Positions 1-12,102 of a stretch of 64,000 bases of DNA are shown here, piece after piece (position 1 is the stretch's first letter; each line of letters starts with the position of its first letter). Origin of the DNA: Przewalskia tangutica (lineage: Eukaryota > Streptophyta > Magnoliopsida > Solanales > Solanaceae). The DNA lies in NCBI GenBank assembly GCA_029844215.1, contig CM056724.1, positions 80,433,093-80,497,092 on the forward strand, written 5' to 3'. Both the position numbers and the translations under genes were made by a program. Below the pieces are notes generated by a model. The model searched no databases and was not told where the DNA came from. It saw only the letters and a program-made list of their open reading frames with translations.

Positions 1-2083
1 TTTTCGTGAGTAGAATTATACCCGTCGGGTTAGATGTGTAACCCCCGGTTGGCTTGGTAGCCTACCGATAAAGCGAGGAGATTTACGTTGTCATGGGTGG
101 CTGCGCCAATTTTCTAGAATGTTCTCGCGATAAGGTCTAAATGTTAATAAGCGCCAGGCCTTATAGTCAAGTACTACGTATGACGCGATCACCGCAAGGA
201 GTAGCCGACTTGAAGTACTTGGAGCGCTTTGCTATTAGTCGATACTGCCGCGAGGTATGTGAACCTCTTCCTATCTCTTCTAGCATGATATGTGTGAACT
301 ATGTAGTACGGTAGACGCATACGTGCTAAATGTATTTGATTGTTTAAAACATAAAGTGTTATAACGGCTTTATGGGAAGTTGGTTATAAATTTATGTTGG
401 TAAGAAGATACTTGTGGTTTTTGAAAGGTAATTGGTTTGAACTATAACTGGCTTGTTATGTGTTAATAAAGAACTTGAAGTATTTCAAAAGATTTTGAAT
501 CATTTTGAAAGAAGAAGTAATACTTGGTTTTTGAAAACTTAAGAGTTATACTAGCTTTATGGGAAGTTAGGTATAACGGCTTAAGAATGGTTTACTGATT
601 TCGGAAATCAGAATGTGTATCTACAAACCAATGCCTCGTTAATAAAAGGAAATGTTTTGACAGATTAAGTTTTATTAAAACCAAGAGAAACTTCCATCCG
701 CATGAAGCTAAGATGAGACAAAATGATATTTCCTAGATCATGGTCATTGTAATAAGATTGTTATAAACAAGAATATCCTACTCACATATAAGACTTATGT
801 TTCTGATAGTTTAAAAGAGAATTATATTCTTAAATGAATAAGACTATGAACATTTAAACCTTTTAAAATAAGAAACGTGAACATTTGAAATTAGGCAAAC
901 TTGGACGCTTGGAAAATAATGTCGCTACTTGATTTTACAAAGGTAAGTGTTTTGTTTTACTTAAAAGGATAATCACTCTATTTTCACATAACTACGTATT
1001 GTGTGACTTTTGTGAAAGTAACGATCTTTAAAGATTTAATGTATGAAGTACTTTGGGGATAAAAACCCAACTTGTTGACATATAGTAGAAAGTACCTTGT
1101 GTGTATAACTTGATTGTGTTGTTTTGTGATAGCCTTGTAAATACTTTCTTGTTGATTGATAAGTAAACATGCTAGGATGCTATGTGTGTTAGTATCTTGT
1201 GATGTTAGTGTAAAGGGTTTTCCTCGATCGTGCTTAAAGTTGTTTGACTATCACCGTTATGTTGGTATTGTACCACTCACCTCGACTTATTTCCGAGGTT
1301 GTCGCCTCCGACGCGGTAGACTCAGCGGTCCGGGACCATGATTCGAGAATACCTCACGCGGGTCCGTGGGATCCATGCGAACTACGGAGTTCCGTGTTAG
1401 TGCGCGCCTTTATGGTCACGCGGTTCATGTGGCCATGCGGATCGCGAGTCCGTGACGACGGGGAGTAGCTACCTCGATGCGGGTTATACCTCACGCGCCT
1501 ATGAGGTTGGCCTATGCGCGAGTCGCGGAAAGTTCCAGGCTAGACGCACATTTGATATCGCGGGCGAGTGACCAGCTTTGATCATGCGTGACGGCCAGAC
1601 AGATATCATGATACGCTTTATGACCTTGTTAGCACCGTGGTGTTAGTAGTCGCCATGCCTTCGCATTTACCCCGCATCGCTTTATTTGGACACGTGGGAC
1701 CCGTGTTCATGTGTATTCCTTGGTGCTTTTCTATCATAGATCGCCAGCTGATGGAAGGTATTCCACGCGCATGATTGATGCATGGGCTTGAGACCCATAG
1801 TTATTCGAGTGATGACTTTGAGGGCGTGAGTCCCTGACTTGACATGACTGCTTATTTATTGTGAACTGTAGTTTGGTTATCATACATGTCTCCTGCTTTA
1901 TAGACTATTATGATTTCATTTACGATTTTTAGTTTCACATACTGCACTGTAATCGACCTCCTTCGGGCCGCTCATGCCGCAGTCGAGGTACACCGCCGTT
2001 GATCCTAGCTCGTGGTCACGCCAGCTTGGGAAGCTCCGCTTTCCGAGGCTTATCGCTGTATAGTCCCCTGTCGTCGTAAGTGT
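1..2083 (+). repeat. LTR fragment X, left part (5' end outside window)
   Basis: This is the middle and 3' part of a long Ty3/gypsy LTR on the + strand. It aligns in order with 15880-17610 of the H 3' LTR: the gtagaattgta block, the block around ttatgggaagttggttataa, a GC-rich degenerate repeat at about 1290-1560, and the block ending in the gtcccctgtcgt motif at 2064-2075. It stops at 2083, where minus-strand element A begins, and resumes at 11807. The duplicated AGTGT on both sides proves continuity. The first ~1.1 kb, including U3 and promoter, is left of the window. I see no coding capacity; the short frames at 1156-1468 lie in the GC-rich repeat. Confidence 0.85.
2079..2083. repeat. Target site duplication AGTGT, left copy (element A)
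   Basis: AGTGT directly precedes the LTR terminus TGTCACGAC at 2084. The same five bases follow the opposite terminus at 11807-11811. Five bases is the usual Ty3/gypsy length. Confidence 0.9.
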
Positions 2084-2639
2084 TGTCACGACTGCCCGGC
2101 CCGGATCGTGCCTTACCGGCACCCAAGTAGTCATACATCGAGTAACCAATGAAAATAAAACAAGACAGAAACAGCTTTATAAAATAAGACATACGCTTAT
2201 CTCGATGAAAAGCTTGCCTTTCGCATAATATAAATAACTCAAGTTTTGCAAGCTACATCCCAACCGCATAATAGTACTACTGCACTTAAGGAAGTAACAA
2301 CTATGGCGGACAGGCCCGCCATACCCCGATCGCATAAACTATCTACAATACAGGAGATCATACCAAAAGTAGAGCCTCCTAGAAGACGGAGCTCCCGACA
2401 CCAATGCAAAGAGATCCTAAGGATGCGGATCTAGCACTGCTGCTCTTACCATGCAGATGAACGCACTTCAAGGAGGTCAAGACAACAGTACCAAGTATGT
2501 GAAACTATAAAGAATCAAATGAAATCAAAGTATTTAAAAACTTTTTCACAAATACAATCGGGCCAATTGCACAGAGTGCCACATCACAAACAACAACAAG
2601 AATAGGAAAATCAGAATAGTCTATTCTAGGCCGCGAATG

Positions 2640-2950
2640 ATCAAGCAAGGCCAATCGCCCATAGTATCATTCTCGCGTGCCTAGTCCTCGACTTCCGCAC
2701 TCGCATAGGTCACACATGCACCCGCATGAGGTATTCTCGTGATCGGGGCAGCTAACCCCAGATCCGCCTAGGCTCCCGCAGCCCGCATAGCCTCAAAAGA
2801 CCGCATAGTCTCAACAGACCGCATAGGGAATCCCAGATCGGGCTAAACACCCGAATGATCAATCCCGAGCATACCGCTGCTCCGCATAGTCTCACAGATC
2901 GTGATAGGCCGATAGACTCAAGATCGCGGGCAAGCCCTGTGATAACAAGG
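2640..2950 (-). repeat. GC-rich degenerate short repeats in element A LTR
   Basis: The motif ccgcatag(t/c)ctca recurs at irregular ~20-bp spacing in an otherwise AT-rich LTR. The same block is at 9950-10210 in the partner LTR, and a related block is in every array LTR. It occupies the hypervariable slot that holds other minisatellites in the H and S1 LTRs. Confidence 0.7.
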
Positions 2951-3279
2951 GGGTAGGTGATACAATAACAAAGACAACGGACTTACCGTTAGCAACGTAA
3001 GCACGCAAGAATGACCCCTTATACAAAGATTTCAAGACACTAACACAGTAGTATCATAATATGTCTACTTATCAAACAAATCTTATTACACTTAATGTAA
3101 ATCAATACAAGGCTTTTATAAACAAACAAGTAAACAGCCTTTTTATCTTTCTTAAGTTGTTATACCTAACTTCCCATAAAGCTAGTATAACTCTTAAGCT
3201 TTTGTTTTTAAAACCAAATATTTATCTTCGTAAAATGATTCAAGATATTTTGAAATGCTTCAGCTTCTTATTATTCAAG

Positions 3280-3425
3280 CTTAAGCCGCAGGCATTGCAA
3301 GTATTATTCAAAGCTTGCCGAGGCATTGCCGTAAGTATTATTCGTGCTTAAGCCGAGGCATTGCTCTAAGTATTATTCAGCTTAAGTCAAAGACATTGCC
3401 GTAGTTATTATTCGCTTAACTCATG
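3280..3425 (-). repeat. About four direct copies of a ~33-bp motif in element A 3' LTR
   Basis: The core reads attcagcttaag..aggcattgcc..aagtatt and recurs about every 33-36 bp. Its complement, with core ggcaatgtctttt and gacttaagcctgaataat, occurs 1-3 times in the related LTRs at 15750, 18930-19135, 41690-41750, 45815, 52465 and 58550. Confidence 0.8.
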
Positions 3426-4139
3426 TACGCCTACCGCACTATATATTGTAAAATATCATGCTTTAGGAAGAATCACATACCTTCTCAAATAAAACCACCG
3501 CCAAGTTGAATATGTCACACAGAGAGTCACCTATAATAGTCACGCATCTATCAAAGTCTAGACTACTCAAGGTCATTCTAAACAGTGGGTTCACAATTCT
3601 ACTGGATTGTCGGGCAGCACAACCCTACCCGAGCTATATGAGTTCATCAGAAAACAAATTCCATGTGAGTACAGCTCAATTATTCTTCTTTAAACCCTTC
3701 ATCGTGATAATACCCAATTCTATTCTTTAATACTCTTCTAAGTATTTATACTTATTCTTATACTTCTACAGATATATACTCTAATTATAAAAGAAGGGTA
3801 AGTTTATTTACCTGGTAAGCCCAATAATATCCTAGATAAAAGTCACCGAGCAAGGTTTAGCTCCTAAGTTGTACGCTCCGATAGCTCCAAGGAAACCTTA
3901 GAAGTTCTTCACAACTTCTACTAAGTACAAAGGATTTGGGCTAGGTATTTTGGGCATTATAACAATACTAGAAGACAACTTTTCTACCAAGGGAGTGGGT
4001 AGATTTCGCTAGCTAGTGGGGGTAGGCCTCGCCAAGCTTCTCAAGGGAAGGGGTGTTGGACTAATTGCTAACAAAGCGGAGAGGAAGGATTTTAGACTTG
4101 AAAGCTTTTGTGGATGAAGAACTCTTCATCTCAAGAGGG

Positions 4140-4147
4140 TATTTATA
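4140..4147 (-). promoter_or_regulatory. TATA box, element A 3' LTR
   Basis: TATAAATA on the minus strand, ~400 bp inside the LTR 5' end at 4540. The equivalent box is at 11395-11402 in the 5' LTR. This places U3 at ~0.4 kb and leaves ~2 kb for R plus U5. Confidence 0.65.
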
Positions 4148-4540
4148 GCTCAAGCCTTGGCCAACCAATGGCCAAGATGAAGACAAGTGCAAGGCAAGTG
4201 TAGGTGAGGATTTAGGCAAGTGTCCTTGGCCAACTTGCACACAAAATATCCTACCAACTCCAAGACAAAAGAAGCCAACCCAATCGCCCTATTGCCGTGT
4301 CAAGTCCACCAATTGGAGGGTGACAAGTGTCGCCTCCCGTTGGTCCAAAATGTTTCGCCTCGGAAAAATCCGCAAAAATACTAAATGACATAGTCGGAAT
4401 TTTCCCTACGAAAGTCGTGGAAACGCTTCGCCTAAAACGATTCTTCTAGTGTGTTGTGCACAAATAAAACGCCCAAGGCTAACTTTAAGGCCAACTTTCA
4501 GACGTATTCCCACGCACATACTGGAAATACGGGTATAACA

Positions 4541-4553
4541 TTCTCCTCCTTAG
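4541..4553 (-). other. Polypurine tract of element A
   Basis: On the minus strand a purine-rich run (CTAAGGAGGAGAA) lies directly before the 3' LTR terminus TGTTATACCC. This is the expected start point for plus-strand DNA synthesis. Confidence 0.85.
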
Positions 4554-4639
4554 AAACATTCGTCCCGAATGTTCCTTCTCAAGACGCTTATCGGGAAGCT
4601 TAAACAGGTGTTGCCACACATGGCCACAAAATAACACTT

Positions 4640-7600
4640 AGGCATAAATGATAATGGAAATTTACAAGCAGGAAAGTGAATTACCCGAGGTGTGGGGAAT
4701 AGCGAGGATACTTCTCATGTCCTCCTCGCTTCCCACGCCATCTCCTCCCGAGCTCGCTCCGCCACAAGACTTTGACGGCCACGCCCTTCGTCCGCAGACG
4801 CCTAACTCCGACGATCGACTATCGCCATGGGAATCTCTCATACGATAACCCTCACCCGACATCGCCAATCGGGTGTACCCTAGATGGATCCCGATACATC
4901 TCCTCAAAGATAGATACGTGAAAATCGGATGCACCGCTTCCAGACGGACGGCAGATTCAACTCGTAGGCAACCTTGCCTACCTCGCGACAATCCAAACGC
5001 CCAATGTACTGGGCCGAAGTTTCTTCTTCCCGAATCTCATCACACCCTTCATGGGTGACACCTTCAGAAAACCCAATCATCAATCGCGAACCAGATGCCG
5101 ACGACGATGATCCGTGATACGACTTCGCCGACTCAGCCGTTAATAGCCGCCTGATAAGCTTCACCTTATCCATCGCTCGCGCACCAACCGTCCCACTAGC
5201 CGCACTCGCCCACATCGAACCAACCTATAGGCGACCGCACTTCCTCCCATATAAGGCCTCATAAGGCGCCATCCGAATACCGGAGTGGTAGCTATTATTA
5301 TACGCAAACTCTACTAGAGGTAAATGATCCTCCCAACTACCATCGGTCAATAACACAGCTCGCAAAGATATCCTCAAGAGTCCGGATAGTGCGCCGCCGC
5401 CTGCCTGTCTGCGGATGAAATGCAAGATTGTGCTCACCGCCCCTAAACCCTTCGAAGGACTCTGGTTAGCCGTAAACCGGGCTCCTCCGCTGATATGATC
5501 GAAATAGGACTCCATGCACCGACGATCTCTGATGTAAAGTCCGCATAATCCTCACCGAGAAAGTCGCCCTAACGGAAGAAAGTGGGCTGATTTCACACCG
5601 TCCGACGATAACCCATATAGAATCATGTCTCCTCCGAAAGCGAGGCAATCCCGTGATGAAGTCCATGCTGATCACCTCCCACTTCCAAGTCGGGATCTCT
5701 ATCGTCAGAATGCATCACCGTGCCTCCGTGCTCTACCTTCACCGGCCGCAACATCGCACCGAGCTACGAACTCGCAACGCCCCTCTTCAAACCATCCCAC
5801 CAATACACATATCTAAGGTCGTGGTACATCTTGGTCGACTCTGATGGATAGAGTAACGCTACCGCGGTGCTTCCCAAGAACTCCGCCAAGTCCTCAAATA
5901 TCCGAACACACACCGCCTCAAACCTTAGCACCCCATCAAGTGCTACTCAAAAGGACCTTGCCTCACGTAAGAGTCAGATCACGATATCGAATCAAAGCCG
6001 ATCTCGAATCGTTGCTCTTCAACTCCTCGACGATGGAAGACTCGCAACCTCACTAACTCTAACCCCATCGCTATCGTAATCAATCAAACGGACACCAAGG
6101 CTCGCTAATCGATGCAAATCACGAACCATGTCCTCCTCTCTAGCCGCACATCCGATAGGCTCCCATCGACCTACGACTAAGAGCATCCGCCACAACATCG
6201 CCTTCCCGTGGTACAGATATCAACATCGTAATCCTTAAGCAACTCTAACCACCGCCTTCGCCGTGAAGTTCACTCCTCCGTCAAGATATACCGGAGGCTC
6301 TTGTGGTCTCAGATAAATATCCACGTGAACCCCATACAAATAGTGCCTCCGCATCTTCAAAGCGTGAATCACACCGCCAACTCTAAATCACGCGGGTAGT
6401 TCCTCTCGTGTTTCTTCACCGCCGACGATATGCTATAACTCGCCACGCCGCATCAACACACATCTCAACCCGATGCCCGACGATCACAATACACGATAAC
6501 CATCCGACCTCCGAAGAGTAAGAACGGGCGGCTGCCGCCTTCTTTCAAAGAATCAAAACCCCGCCACAAGCATCACCATCAAACTTGGCCGCTTTCGAGT
6601 CACCTAGTCAATGGTGCAGTAGATAGAAGCAAACTTCCACGAACCGATAATAACTCGCAAGGCCTAAAATCGCGAACCTCTCGGTTTGAGTAGTAGGTCA
6701 GGCCAAGTCCCGATCGCTTTGCCTTGGCCAGATCCACTGAACGCCATCACCGATAATATGCCCAAGAAACGCCATCAAGTCAACCAAAACTCACATTTGG
6801 AAAACTTGGCGCATAATCTGGTCTCGAGAATCACAAGACAGCCTCAAATGCTCCGCATGCTCCTCGCTTCCGAGCGAGAATAAACCAAGATATCATCAAT
6901 GAACACTATCACAAACGTGTCCAAAAATGGTTTGAACACTCGCTCATCAAATCCATGAATACCGCCGAGCATCGTCAACCCAAAAGACATGACCTCAACT
7001 CATAATGCCTGCACGTCCACGCAAATCCTGTGGACATCCACCTCTCTCGACTCGCACTGATGATAGCCCGATCGCAGATCAATCTTGAGAAACATCTCGC
7101 ACTCGCAACCGGTCGAACAAATCATCAATCCCGGAAGCGGGGTATTCGTTTTAATGGTCACCTTGTTCACCGCTCAGATCAACACACATGCGCAGCTGCC
7201 CCGCCCTTCTTCTTCACGAACAATACCGGCCTCCTGGAGAAACACTAGCCCGATGAAGCCCTTCTCCAAAGAAATCCCTGCCGTCCTTCAACTCTCTCAA
7301 CTCGCAAAGCCATTCTCAGATGGCGAATGGAAATAAAGCCGAGTGTCCGTAATACATCTATACAAAACTCGATCTCCTCTCGTGAGGGATACCCGGAGGT
7401 CATCCGAAACACGCCTGGGAACTCGACATCGAATCGATCAAAATCTGGTACCGCAGCCTTCAAGATCAAACACCCGAACGAGATGGTAGATATACCCTTC
7501 GCATTATCTTTCCTAGCCTTGAGGTAGGAAATAAACCTACCTCTCTGCGATACCGTGCTCCTCCCACTCGACAACCTACTTCCTCAGAAATCGAACCGCA

Positions 7601-8020
7601 TTACTTCTCTCTCAGCCTACATTGGCGTAGCAAGAAGCTAGCCAATCCATCCCCATAATCACGCCGTCAATCATCTCCACTCTATCAAGTTTCCGGCTAG
7701 GTCCGACGATCAGAATGGTCACAGACAAGCTCTATATACCCGCCGAGCTACCACCGAATCACCATCGGCGTAGCTACCTCGAAAGCGGTCCATGGACTCG
7801 TGCTCTATCCCTATCCTACTAGCAACAAGCGGAGATATATAGATGCAGTAGAACCCGGATCTATCAAAGCATACACATCAAACCTAGAACCGATAAGGTA
7901 CCGCGACGACATCGCGAGGCCTCCGATCCCGCTTCTACCGACAAAGCATATACGCGCTCGAGGACCGCTAGAATCGACCCGCGCCACGACCGCCACACCC
8001 GCTGGTCCATGAGTACCTTA
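4640..8020 (-). pseudogene. pol: Element A pol: protease, reverse transcriptase, RNase H, integrase, chromodomain-like tail (broken)
   Basis: Pieces are in different frames, in the normal order. Protease: SRFDVYALIDPGST at about 7847-7885, with the DPG(S) active-site motif of plant gypsy elements. Reverse transcriptase: a conserved linker around EIEFCIDVLRT (7350-7480), then MSFGLTML (~6990-7010), then FIDDILVY with the catalytic DD (6881-6904). RNase H: RHYLYGVHVDIY (~6320-6360), then the tail near 6160-6240 where the usual VVADALSR is recognisable. Integrase: MDFITGLP..RRHDSIWVIV (~5590-5675), then FTANQSPSKGLG, then LPLVEFAYNNSYHSGIRMAPYEALYG (5240-5340). The second catalytic Asp appears as Gly (SGGARF), and the catalytic Glu region is scrambled by a frameshift. 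The C-terminal VKVLWR..(E)DMR pattern (~4700-4810) resembles the chromodomain tail of Tekay/Del-type chromoviruses. No frame exceeds ~110 codons. The gene is non-functional as written, but much of the damage is small indels that may be technical. Confidence 0.88.
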
Positions 8021-9152
8021 CTCCGGCGAGTAATCGCCGGGATGAAGAAGCGCAATGCACTCGCAGATCGGGCCCTACTACGCCGGCCCCGGCCTGACAA
8101 ATCTCGCGAAATGACCTCCGCCACAAGTATAGCAGTTCTCGAGTACGCCCCGTAATGGTATTCGCTACAACGCACACCGAGCAGACTCAACGTTAGCACC
8201 GCTACTCGAAATCAAGTCCCGCCTCGACTCGCCCCGATCGCCCGCCAGGCTGAATGAGGTAGGAGCGCTCATACTGGCCGTGGTGCACCGACTTCACGAT
8301 GCCGCCACCCCGAGGACCACCAAAAGAACCGCCGCCTCGCCTTCTTCTCCGCTGATATCGCTTCTACCCGCGTCTCTACGCCTCACATCCCAAAGGTACG
8401 AGCTCGCATACGTTATGTCCATGCTCGGTCAAGGGCGGACACACCCGCACAAGACTCGCCATGTAATCATCTAGCCCAGTGACATAGCGATGCACTCGCC
8501 CTCCATCTCTCGCCACTGGCAGTGGACATATCGAGCCAAAGAATCAAACTCGACATTGTACTCTCACCGCAAGGCCCTCCCGCCTCAAAGAATAAGAATC
8601 TATCACTGCGCCCTCCTCATCCGCGAGGCAAGAAGTGTGAGAAAAGCCTCAAAACTCATCCCATACCGCTGAGGTGCATGCTCTCCCGGAAAGCTCCCAT
8701 GAATCAAACCAATCGATCGCGTATCACGCACCGATGCGAACCGAATGTCACAGCCTTCCTCAAGCCCCGATCACCCGCAGATAATCCTTCGCACTGACGG
8801 ATGAACTCTCGCGATCATCCTCCGCCACCAGTAAAACTCAAGGGCTACAACTCAAGAAATCTCGAGCCTCAAACTATTCGCCTCGGTGCACTACGGCGCG
8901 ATCGAGCCGAGCCGAACTGCCGTGATCCAAATTTCTCTCAGATCGGGCCACAACTTTAGCCAATAGTCGGGCCATCTCTTGTACCCTAACTCTCCGCCCT
9001 GTGCCGCGGGACGAGGTGTGGGTACTGTGGTCTCTGGGCCGGGCGGGCGCCATAGAACTCGCCGCCTCGTATAGACTGGCTCGAGCCCTCGTGACTGGTG
9101 TCTCGCTAGCAGCCTCCTCGCCGCCCTTCGGGCCCGGCCTTACGTGAGGCAT
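8020..9152 (-). pseudogene. gag: Element A gag (broken, full-length type with core domain)
   Basis: It starts at the ATG whose complement is at 9150-9152 (MPHVRPGPKGGEEAASE), ~190 bp downstream of the primer site. The N-terminal part is followed by a VQEMARLLAKVV segment (~8960-9000). The retrotransposon Gag core corresponds to 8400-8790: translated piecewise it shows the FGSH..., SMHL...MG, FSHFLP and R-rich patterns seen in the better-preserved core at 12903-13330. A single zinc-knuckle-like stretch is expected near 8050-8150 but is too damaged to read confidently. The frame changes repeatedly. It differs from the array gags in retaining the core domain. Confidence 0.75.
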
Positions 9153-9341
9153 AATCAGCATAGAAAGGAATACGTTAGAGGGGTCCAACCTATAACACAG
9201 CCTCTAAAGCACGATCTCGTAATGAGAAGAATGGAAACCAATCCTAAATATCCTATAGCCTCTCGACATTGGTGTAGTGCACAACACACCGATAATCAAG
9301 ACTTACTAGATACGGCCTGTAGACACTTTCCGAGGATTAAT

Positions 9342-9355
9342 CGCTTCGATACCAC
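9342..9355 (-). other. Primer binding site (initiator Met tRNA type), element A
   Basis: The minus strand reads GTGGTATCGA.GCG just outside the 5' LTR. It matches the plant standard TGGTATCAGAGC with small changes at the CAG sites. The 2-5 base gap between LTR end and primer site is the same in all elements here. Confidence 0.85.
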
Positions 9356-9358
9356 TTT

Positions 9359-11806
9359 TGTCACGAATTGCCCGGTTCGTGGATCGTGCCTTACCGGCAC
9401 CCAAGTAGTCATACATCGAGTAACCAATGGAAAATAAAACAAGACAGAAACATTTTATAAAATAAGACACGCTTTATCTCGATGAAAAGCTTGCCTTTCG
9501 CATAATATAAATAACTCAAGTTTTGCGCTACATCCCAACCGCATAATAGTACTACGCACTTCTAAGGAAGTAACAACTATGGCGACAGGTTCCCCGCCAT
9601 ACCCTCGACTGCATACAAACTATCTACAATACAGGAGATCATACTAAAAGTAGAGCCTCCTATACACGGAGCTCCCGACACCAATGCAAAGAGATCCTAA
9701 GGATGCGGATCTAGCACTGCTGCCCTTACCGCAGATTTAACGCACCCAAGGAGGTCGCATAACAGTACCAAGTATGTCAAACTATAAAGAAATCAAATGA
9801 AATCAAAGTATTTAAAAACTTATCACAAATACAATCACTTCAATTGAACAGAGTGCCACATCACAAACAACAACAAGAATAGGAAAATCAGAATGTGTCT
9901 ATTCTAGGTCGCGAATGATCGGGCAAGGCCAATCGCCCATAGTATCATTCTGCGTGCCTAGTCCTCGACTTCCGCAGCCCGCATAGGTCACACACGCACC
10001 CGCATGAGGTATTCTCGTGACGGGCAGCTAACCCCGCAGATCCGCCTAGGCTCCCGCACTCGCATAGCCTCAAAAGACCGTGATAGTCTCAATAGACCGC
10101 ATAGGAATCCCCGCATCAGGCTAAACACCCGAATGATCAATCTCGAGCATACCGCCGCCCGCATAGTCTCACAGACCGCATAGCCGTATAGACCAAGATC
10201 GCTGGGCAAGCCCTCAGATAACAAGTGGGGTAGGTGATACAATAACAAGACAACGGACTTACCGGTTAGCAACGTAAGCACAGCAAGAATGACCCTTTAC
10301 ACAAAGATTTCAAGACACTAACACGTAGTATCATAATATGTCTACTTATCAAACAAATCTTATTACACTTAACAAATCAATACAAGGCTTTTATAAACAA
10401 ACAAGTAAACAGCCTTTTTATCTTTCTTAAGTTGTTATACCTAACTTCCCATAAAGCTAGTATAACTCTTAAGCTTTTGTTTTTAAAACCAAATATTTAT
10501 CTTCTGTTAAAAATGATTCAAGATTCTTTGAAATGCTTCCAGCTTCTTATTATTCAGCTTAAGCGTGAGGCATTGCTGTAAGTATTATTCAGCTTAAGCC
10601 AGGCATTGCCCTAAGTATTATTCAGCTTAAGTCAAAGACATTGCCGTAGTTATTATTCGCTTAACTCACGTACGCTCACCGCACTATATATTGTAAAATA
10701 TCATGCTTTAGGAAGAATCACATACCTTCTCGCCTAAAACCACCGCCAAGTTGAATATGTCGCGCAGAGAGTCACCATAATAGTCACAGACATCTATCAA
10801 AGTCTAGACTACTCAAGGTCATTCTAAATGCGGGTTCACAATTCTACTGATTGCTGGGCAGCACAACCCTACCCTGAGCTATATGAGTTCATCAGAAAAC
10901 AAATTCATGTGAGTACAGCTCAATTATTCTTCTTTAAACCCTTCATCGTGATAATAAATTCAATTCTATTCTTTAATACTCTTCTAAGTATTTATACTTA
11001 TTCTTATACTTCTACAAAGATATATACTCTCTAATTATAAAAGAAGGGTAAGTTTATTTACCTCGTAAGCCCAATAATATCCTAGATAAAAGTCGCTACC
11101 GAGCAAGGTTTAGCTCCTAAGTCAGACGTCCGATAGCTCCAAGGAAACCTTAGAAGTTCTTCACAACTTCTACTAAGTACAAAGGGATTTGGGCTAGGTA
11201 TTTTGGGCATTATAACAATACTAGAAGACAACTTTTCTACCAAGGAGGGGGTAGATTTCAGCTAGTGTGTGGGTAGGCCTCGCCAAGCTTCTCGGGGGAA
11301 GGGGGTGTTGGACGAATTGCTAACAAAGGGAGAGGGAAGGATTTTTAGACTTGGAAAGCTTTTGTGGATGAAGAACTCTTCATCTCAAGAGGGGTATTTA
11401 TAGCTCAAGCCTTGGCCAACCAATGGCCAAGATGAAGACAAGTGCAAGGCAAGTGTAGGGTGAGGATTTAGGCAAGTGTCCTTGGCCAACTTGCACACAA
11501 AATATCCTACCAACTCCAAGACAAAAGAAGCCAACCCAATCGGCCCTATTGCCGTGTCAAGTCCACCAATTGGAGGGTGACAAGTGTCGCCCTCCCGTTG
11601 GTCCAAAATGTTTCGCCTCTAAAAATCCGCAAAAATACTAAATGACATAGTCGGAATTTTCCCTACGTAAATTGTGGGAAACGCTTCGCCGGAAAACGAT
11701 TCTTCTAGTGTGTTGTGCACAAATAAAACGTCCAAGGCTAACTTTAAGGCCAAACTTTTTGTACGTATTCCCTTACGTACATACTCTGGAAATACGGGGT
11801 ATAACA
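9359..11806 (-). repeat. Element A 5' LTR
   Basis: The length is 2448 bp, against 2457 bp in the partner. It runs TGTCACGAA at the left to GGGGTATAACA at the right. It has the same ccgcatag repeats (9950-10210) and motif cluster (10550-10672) as the 3' LTR. A minus-strand TATA box is at 11395-11402. U3 upstream of it is ~400 bp. The close identity of the two LTRs supports one insertion event. No coding region is seen. Confidence 0.93.
11395..11402 (-). promoter_or_regulatory. TATA box of element A 5' LTR (promoter position)
   Basis: TATAAATA on the minus strand, ~404 bp inside the LTR. A transcript from here would carry ~2 kb of LTR leader before the primer site. Confidence 0.65.
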
Positions 11807-11811
11807 AGTGT
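11807..11811. repeat. Target site duplication AGTGT, right copy (element A)
   Basis: It follows the LTR terminus TATAACA directly and matches 2079-2083. LTR X sequence (ttacattc...) continues to the right. Confidence 0.9.
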
Positions 11812-12102
11812 TTACATTCAGGGGTTTGGCGGGGCCCTGTCCCGCCATTGTTGTCATATCGTTCTTAGAGGTCTGTAGTACTGTTGTGGGCAGGGTTTGT
11901 AAAAAGGATTAAACTGTTCATGTTGAAAGAGTTGTTTTTTTTTTATATATATACCGGTAACCGCTTTTGGTTAGCCTGCCTTCTTATTTCACCGCCTTAT
12001 TACAATCGTTTCATGTATTGTCTTTATGTTCACTGACACTCGATGTATGTCTACTTGGGTGCCCGGTAAGGCACTACCACGGCCCGGTTCGGTCGCGATA
12101 CA
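11807..12102 (+). repeat. LTR fragment X, right part, to its 3' end
   Basis: It continues the LTR interrupted at 2083. It ends with gggtgcccggtaaggcac and ggttcggtcgcgataca, a slightly altered form of the GTCGTGACA terminus. Its end type (tgtctacttgggtgcc) matches element A and the array LTRs. The LTR that follows has the other end type (ttgtatcaccagggtgcc). X therefore appears to be a separate LTR abutting, or inserted in, the H 5' LTR. The left junction that would prove this is outside the window. Confidence 0.65.

Larger units (their letters stand above)
2084..4540 (-). repeat. Element A 3' LTR
   Basis: It begins at the left with TGTCACGAC and ends at the right with GGGTATAACA, so on its own strand it reads TGTTATACCC...GTCGTGACA. 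The length is 2457 bp. It matches the partner LTR at 9359-11806 almost base for base in AT-rich stretches, which suggests a fairly recent insertion. It contains the ccgcatag-type degenerate repeat (2640-2950) and the attgcc/ttaag motif cluster (3290-3420). A minus-strand TATA box lies at 4140-4147, about 400 bp from the LTR 5' end. The small open frames at 2246, 3061 and 3506 are not gene-like. Confidence 0.93.
2084..11806 (-). mobile_element. Element A: complete Ty3/gypsy (chromovirus-type) retrotransposon, 9.7 kb
   Basis: The element has two ~2.45-kb LTRs (2084-4540 and 9359-11806) flanking a 4.8-kb internal region. It has a primer binding site beside the right (5') LTR, a polypurine tract beside the left (3') LTR, and a 5-bp target duplication AGTGT. 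Read from right to left the order is gag, protease, reverse transcriptase, RNase H, integrase, chromodomain-like tail, which is the Ty3/gypsy order. It is the only element in the window with a full set of pol domains. Both gag and pol are broken by many small indels, some of which may be consensus errors. It sits inside LTR X on the opposite strand. Confidence 0.93.

Noticed and set aside
4541..9358. Integrated pararetrovirus (caulimovirid) instead of a retrotransposon
   Set aside because: Integrase motifs, LTRs, a polypurine tract and 5-bp target duplications are present. There is no movement or coat protein pattern.
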